DNA of 8,257 nucleotides, taken from contig JBBRHH010000265.1 of NCBI GenBank assembly GCA_038222915.1, positions 1 to 8,257 on the forward strand, written 5' to 3'. Positions 6,622-8,257 of this stretch are shown here, one piece after another. The notes under the pieces were generated by a model, which searched no databases, was not told the DNA's origin, and saw only the letters and a program-made list of their open reading frames with translations. Positions within the stretch are counted from its first letter, which is position 1; each line of letters starts with the position of its first letter. The DNA comes from JBBRHH01 sp038222915 (GTDB taxonomy: Bacteria > Planctomycetota > Phycisphaerae > Tepidisphaerales > Tepidisphaeraceae). The position numbers and the translations under genes were made by a program.

Positions 6622-7128
6622 ATGTCCCTCATCACCCTCCACCCGTCAGGTTACTATCGCGCCAGGAGCGCCATGGTCACCGGCGACGTCATCATCGGCG
6701 AACGATCCAGCCTCTGGTTCAACGCCGTCATCCGCGGCGACGAAGCCCCCATCCGCATCGGCCGCCGCGTCAACGTCCAGGACCACGTCCTCATCCATTG
6801 CGGCTATCGCGTTCCCAACCACATCGAAGACGACGTCACCATCGGCCACGGCGCAATGGTGCACGGCGCATTCGTCGGCCAGGGCTCGCTCATCGGCATG
6901 GGCGCAATTCTCCTCAACAACTCCCGCGTCGGGCGAGGCTGCATCATCGCCGCCGGCGCAGTAGTGCCGCCAAATTTCGAAGTCCCCGATGGCAGGGTCG
7001 TAATGGGAGTCCCCGGAAAAATCGCCCGCCAGATCACCGAAAAAGATAGGGAGTACCTGAACTGGCTGCCGCCCCACTATCTGGAACTGGCCGAAGCCTA
7101 CGTCCGCGGCGATTACCCCGAGCACTAA
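6622..7128 (+). CDS. Gamma-carbonic-anhydrase-like hexapeptide-repeat protein (YrdA/PaaY type)
   Basis: A 168-residue left-handed beta-helix protein, probably a cytoplasmic trimer. The short YrdA/PaaY/CaiE branch of the gamma-carbonic anhydrase family has this size. Zinc-ligand histidines are present as His59 (LIHC), His76 and His81 (GHGAMVHG), the last two with the 5-residue spacing seen in the archaeal Cam enzyme. Arg39 and Asp40 in VIRGD and Gln53-Asp54 in NVQD match other conserved active-site positions. The acidic loop of true Cam is absent, as in most short homologues, so carbonic anhydrase activity is uncertain; some relatives act as acyl-group enzymes. It follows the WecA-like stop by 27 nt with only a weak ribosome site, so it is probably cotranscribed, although the family is a common housekeeping one and need not serve the glycan pathway. 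Confidence 0.88.
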   Translation: MSLITLHPSGYYRARSAMVTGDVIIGERSSLWFNAVIRGDEAPIRIGRRVNVQDHVLIHCGYRVPNHIEDDVTIGHGAMVHGAFVGQGSLIGMGAILLNNSRVGRGCIIAAGAVVPPNFEVPDGRVVMGVPGKIARQITEKDREYLNWLPPHYLELAEAYVRGDYPEH

Positions 7129-7131
7129 CGC

Positions 7132-7539
7132 CTACGACTTCACAAGTTCCCGCAGCCGCTCCAAAAGCGCATCCGGATTCACCGGCTTGCTGAAGAAGTA
7201 GCTCGCCCCCACCAGCTTCAAAGAATTCATAACCTCCATGGAACTGTCGCCGCTAAGAACAACGATCGGCACGTCCGGCCCAAACGCCTGCCGCAGCCGC
7301 TGACTGAGCACCAGCCCGTTCAGGTCCGGCAGGTGAATATCAATAACCGCCGCGGCCGGCCTGACCCGCTGCGCATACTCAATCCCAGCCATGCCCGCGT
7401 GAAACACGCTAGGCCTGAATCCAGCGCCGCCAAGCAAGGTAGAAAGAGCCTTGGCAACCAGCTTATCATCATCCACAATCATGACTTCCGGCAAATCGGA
7501 AGGCACGTCCAGCGTAGTAGTCTCATGCGCGGTTTTCAC
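7132..7539 (-). CDS. Single-domain response regulator (CheY-like receiver only)
   Basis: A 135-residue protein made of one receiver domain after a 17-residue lead. All signature residues are there: the acidic pocket Asp23-Asp25 (IVDDDK), phospho-acceptor Asp67 (VIDIHLPDLNG), Ser96 of VVLSGD, and Lys118 of FFSKPV. There is no output domain, so it would act by protein contact, as a phosphorelay shuttle or as a CheY/Spo0F-like partner. No histidine kinase is visible nearby. The start is GTG at 7539, the first possible start after an in-frame stop upstream, and no Shine-Dalgarno sequence is apparent; no later start keeps the fold. Its stop lies 3 nt from that of the gamma-carbonic-anhydrase-like gene, tail to tail. 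Third-position GC (22 of 40 in a sample) is much lower than in the glycan genes. Confidence 0.88.
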   Translation of the reverse strand: MKTAHETTTLDVPSDLPEVMIVDDDKLVAKALSTLLGGAGFRPSVFHAGMAGIEYAQRVRPAAAVIDIHLPDLNGLVLSQRLRQAFGPDVPIVVLSGDSSMEVMNSLKLVGASYFFSKPVNPDALLERLRELVKS

Positions 7540-7693
7540 AGGGTGAACTTAGCACCACAATCCAAATCCCGGAAGGCCGGAATTGGATTACAAGTATCCG
7601 GCGGAATGGTCATCCAGGACTCGAAGACCCTTTGGAACGGTGGAACAATCAGTATTGGGCCTTAGCAGCAGCGCTCCAAAATTCCGCGATGCT
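7540..7693. other. Intergenic gap between the response regulator and HEAT-like genes
   Basis: These 154 nt separate two minus-strand genes and should hold the response-regulator promoter, but no convincing -35/-10 pair or intrinsic terminator is visible. The only small pattern is a tandem TGGAAC-GG-TGGAAC at about 7633-7646. Confidence 0.35.
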
Positions 7694-8257
7694 CTACCCC
7701 CCTTTCCGCTCGCCGTGTGACTCCTTGTTGGCAAACAACAAAATCGCCGCCGATAGCCGGTTCTTTCTTGACGAGTCGGCCTCCGTTTCAGCCGACAGTC
7801 GGACCATCTCACGGCCGAGCTTTGCACCTTCGATTTGTCTGATGATTTCCACCAGCACCGCACGTTTCGCTTGATTGTCCTCCGAGGCGAGGCGCTCGAC
7901 AGCAGCCTTACTCGCCGGCTTTCCGATGGCTACTAGCGAATTGATGACTACTGACGAAACCATCTCTGTGGGATCAGCATCCTTGCCGTCCGAAAAATGC
8001 GTGCTGGCGTGGTCAAGCAGGATGGCGGTCGCTTCCGCGGCGCGATACCGACCTAGCAACTGAATGGCCACATACTGTCGGCTATCGAGCGTCAATGCCT
8101 CCTCGGAATTGTCATCCGCCACAATCATCAGCATGGCCGCACGAATCGCATTCTTCCTCTCGTCATCAACGATATTCAGCACGCCCCGACGCGAGGCCGG
8201 GTTTTCAGGAAAGTATGGCTGCAACTCGGCATAAATCCGTTTGCGCATGGCGGCATC
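7694..8257 (-). CDS. HEAT-like alpha-helical repeat protein, 5' end beyond the window
   Basis: At least 184 residues from the first ATG in view (8248). The frame stays open to the window edge (Asp-Ala-Ala before that Met) and no ribosome site precedes the ATG, so the true start is probably further right. Paired helices of HEAT character lie at about 56-81 (AIQLLGRYRAAEATAILL), 95-123 (VINSLVAIGKPASKAAVERL) and 125-154 (AVLVEIIRQIEGAKLGREMV); the Gly-x-Ala pattern between helices is typical. Such repeats make protein-protein interaction scaffolds; no catalytic domain, signal peptide or membrane helix is in the visible part. The stop directly follows a run of six G on the coding strand. Codon use is moderate (26 of 40 sampled codons end in G or C), unlike the glycan genes. 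The function cannot be assigned from this portion. Confidence 0.65.
   Translation of the reverse strand, partial: DAAMRKRIYAELQPYFPENPASRRGVLNIVDDERKNAIRAAMLMIVADDNSEEALTLDSRQYVAIQLLGRYRAAEATAILLDHASTHFSDGKDADPTEMVSSVVINSLVAIGKPASKAAVERLASEDNQAKRAVLVEIIRQIEGAKLGREMVRLSAETEADSSRKNRLSAAILLFANKESHGERKGG

Noticed and set aside
5482..6642. Long minus-strand open frame of 386 codons opposite the WecA-like gene
   Set aside because: Same low-complexity acidic/glycine pattern caused by strong C at third positions; the plus frame carries all WecA motifs.
7588..7702. Possible frameshift extension of the HEAT-like protein at its six-G run
   Set aside because: A shift would add about 36 codons in another frame, but the added sequence shows no HEAT character and the existing stop gives a sensible hydrophilic tail.
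1..8257. CRISPR arrays, tRNA or rRNA genes, IS ends, attachment sites
   Set aside because: No regularly spaced repeats, cloverleaf-like sequence, transposase motifs or flanking inverted repeats with target duplications were seen by eye.

Overview
The window comes from a high-GC bacterium. It carries a plus-strand exopolysaccharide (EPS) or cell-surface glycan block at about 2337-7128, flanked by genes of quite different codon use. Codons in the block end overwhelmingly in C; a 40-codon sample of the Wzc-like gene had G or C at every third position. The style of the Wzc-like protein, the HLSH variant in the WecA-like protein and the usable Shine-Dalgarno sites suggest a soil-type lineage such as Planctomycetota or Acidobacteriota. 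That placement is an impression, not a demonstration. No rRNA, tRNA, CRISPR array, IS element or phage gene was seen.

Layout. At the left edge a plus-strand reading frame may end at 116 (fragment, weak). On the minus strand, 47-2041 encodes a large sensor-regulator with two GAF domains, a PAS domain and a C-terminal winged helix. It is read divergently from the glycan block across a gap of about 295 bases (2042-2336) that holds a probable minus-strand promoter. The plus-strand block then has: a Wzc/Wzz-type chain-length protein whose kinase domain has lost its Walker A lysine (2337-4430); a PglD/NeuD-type sugar acetyltransferase 3 nt downstream (4434-5081); a 60-residue charged helical protein with its own strong promoter and ribosome site (5191-5373); a WecA/TagO-type lipid-linked sugar-phosphate transferase (5464-6594); and a gamma-carbonic-anhydrase-like hexapeptide protein (6622-7128). 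On the minus strand beyond it are a single-domain response regulator (7132-7539), whose stop lies 3 nt from that of the hexapeptide gene, and a HEAT-like protein running off the right edge (7694-8257).

How they fit. WecA-type enzymes load the first sugar phosphate onto undecaprenyl phosphate, PglD/NeuD-type enzymes acetylate an amino-sugar or sialic-acid-type precursor, and Wzc/Wzz-type proteins set chain length and export. Together they indicate part of a Wzx/Wzy-type surface polysaccharide pathway. Flippase, polymerase, glycosyltransferases and outer-membrane exporter are not here. The divergent GAF-GAF-PAS-wHTH protein is a candidate regulator of the block, by position only. The most notable oddities are the degenerate kinase site of the Wzc-like protein, the kinase-less sensor fused to a DNA-binding-like domain, and the small independently promoted gene inside the block.
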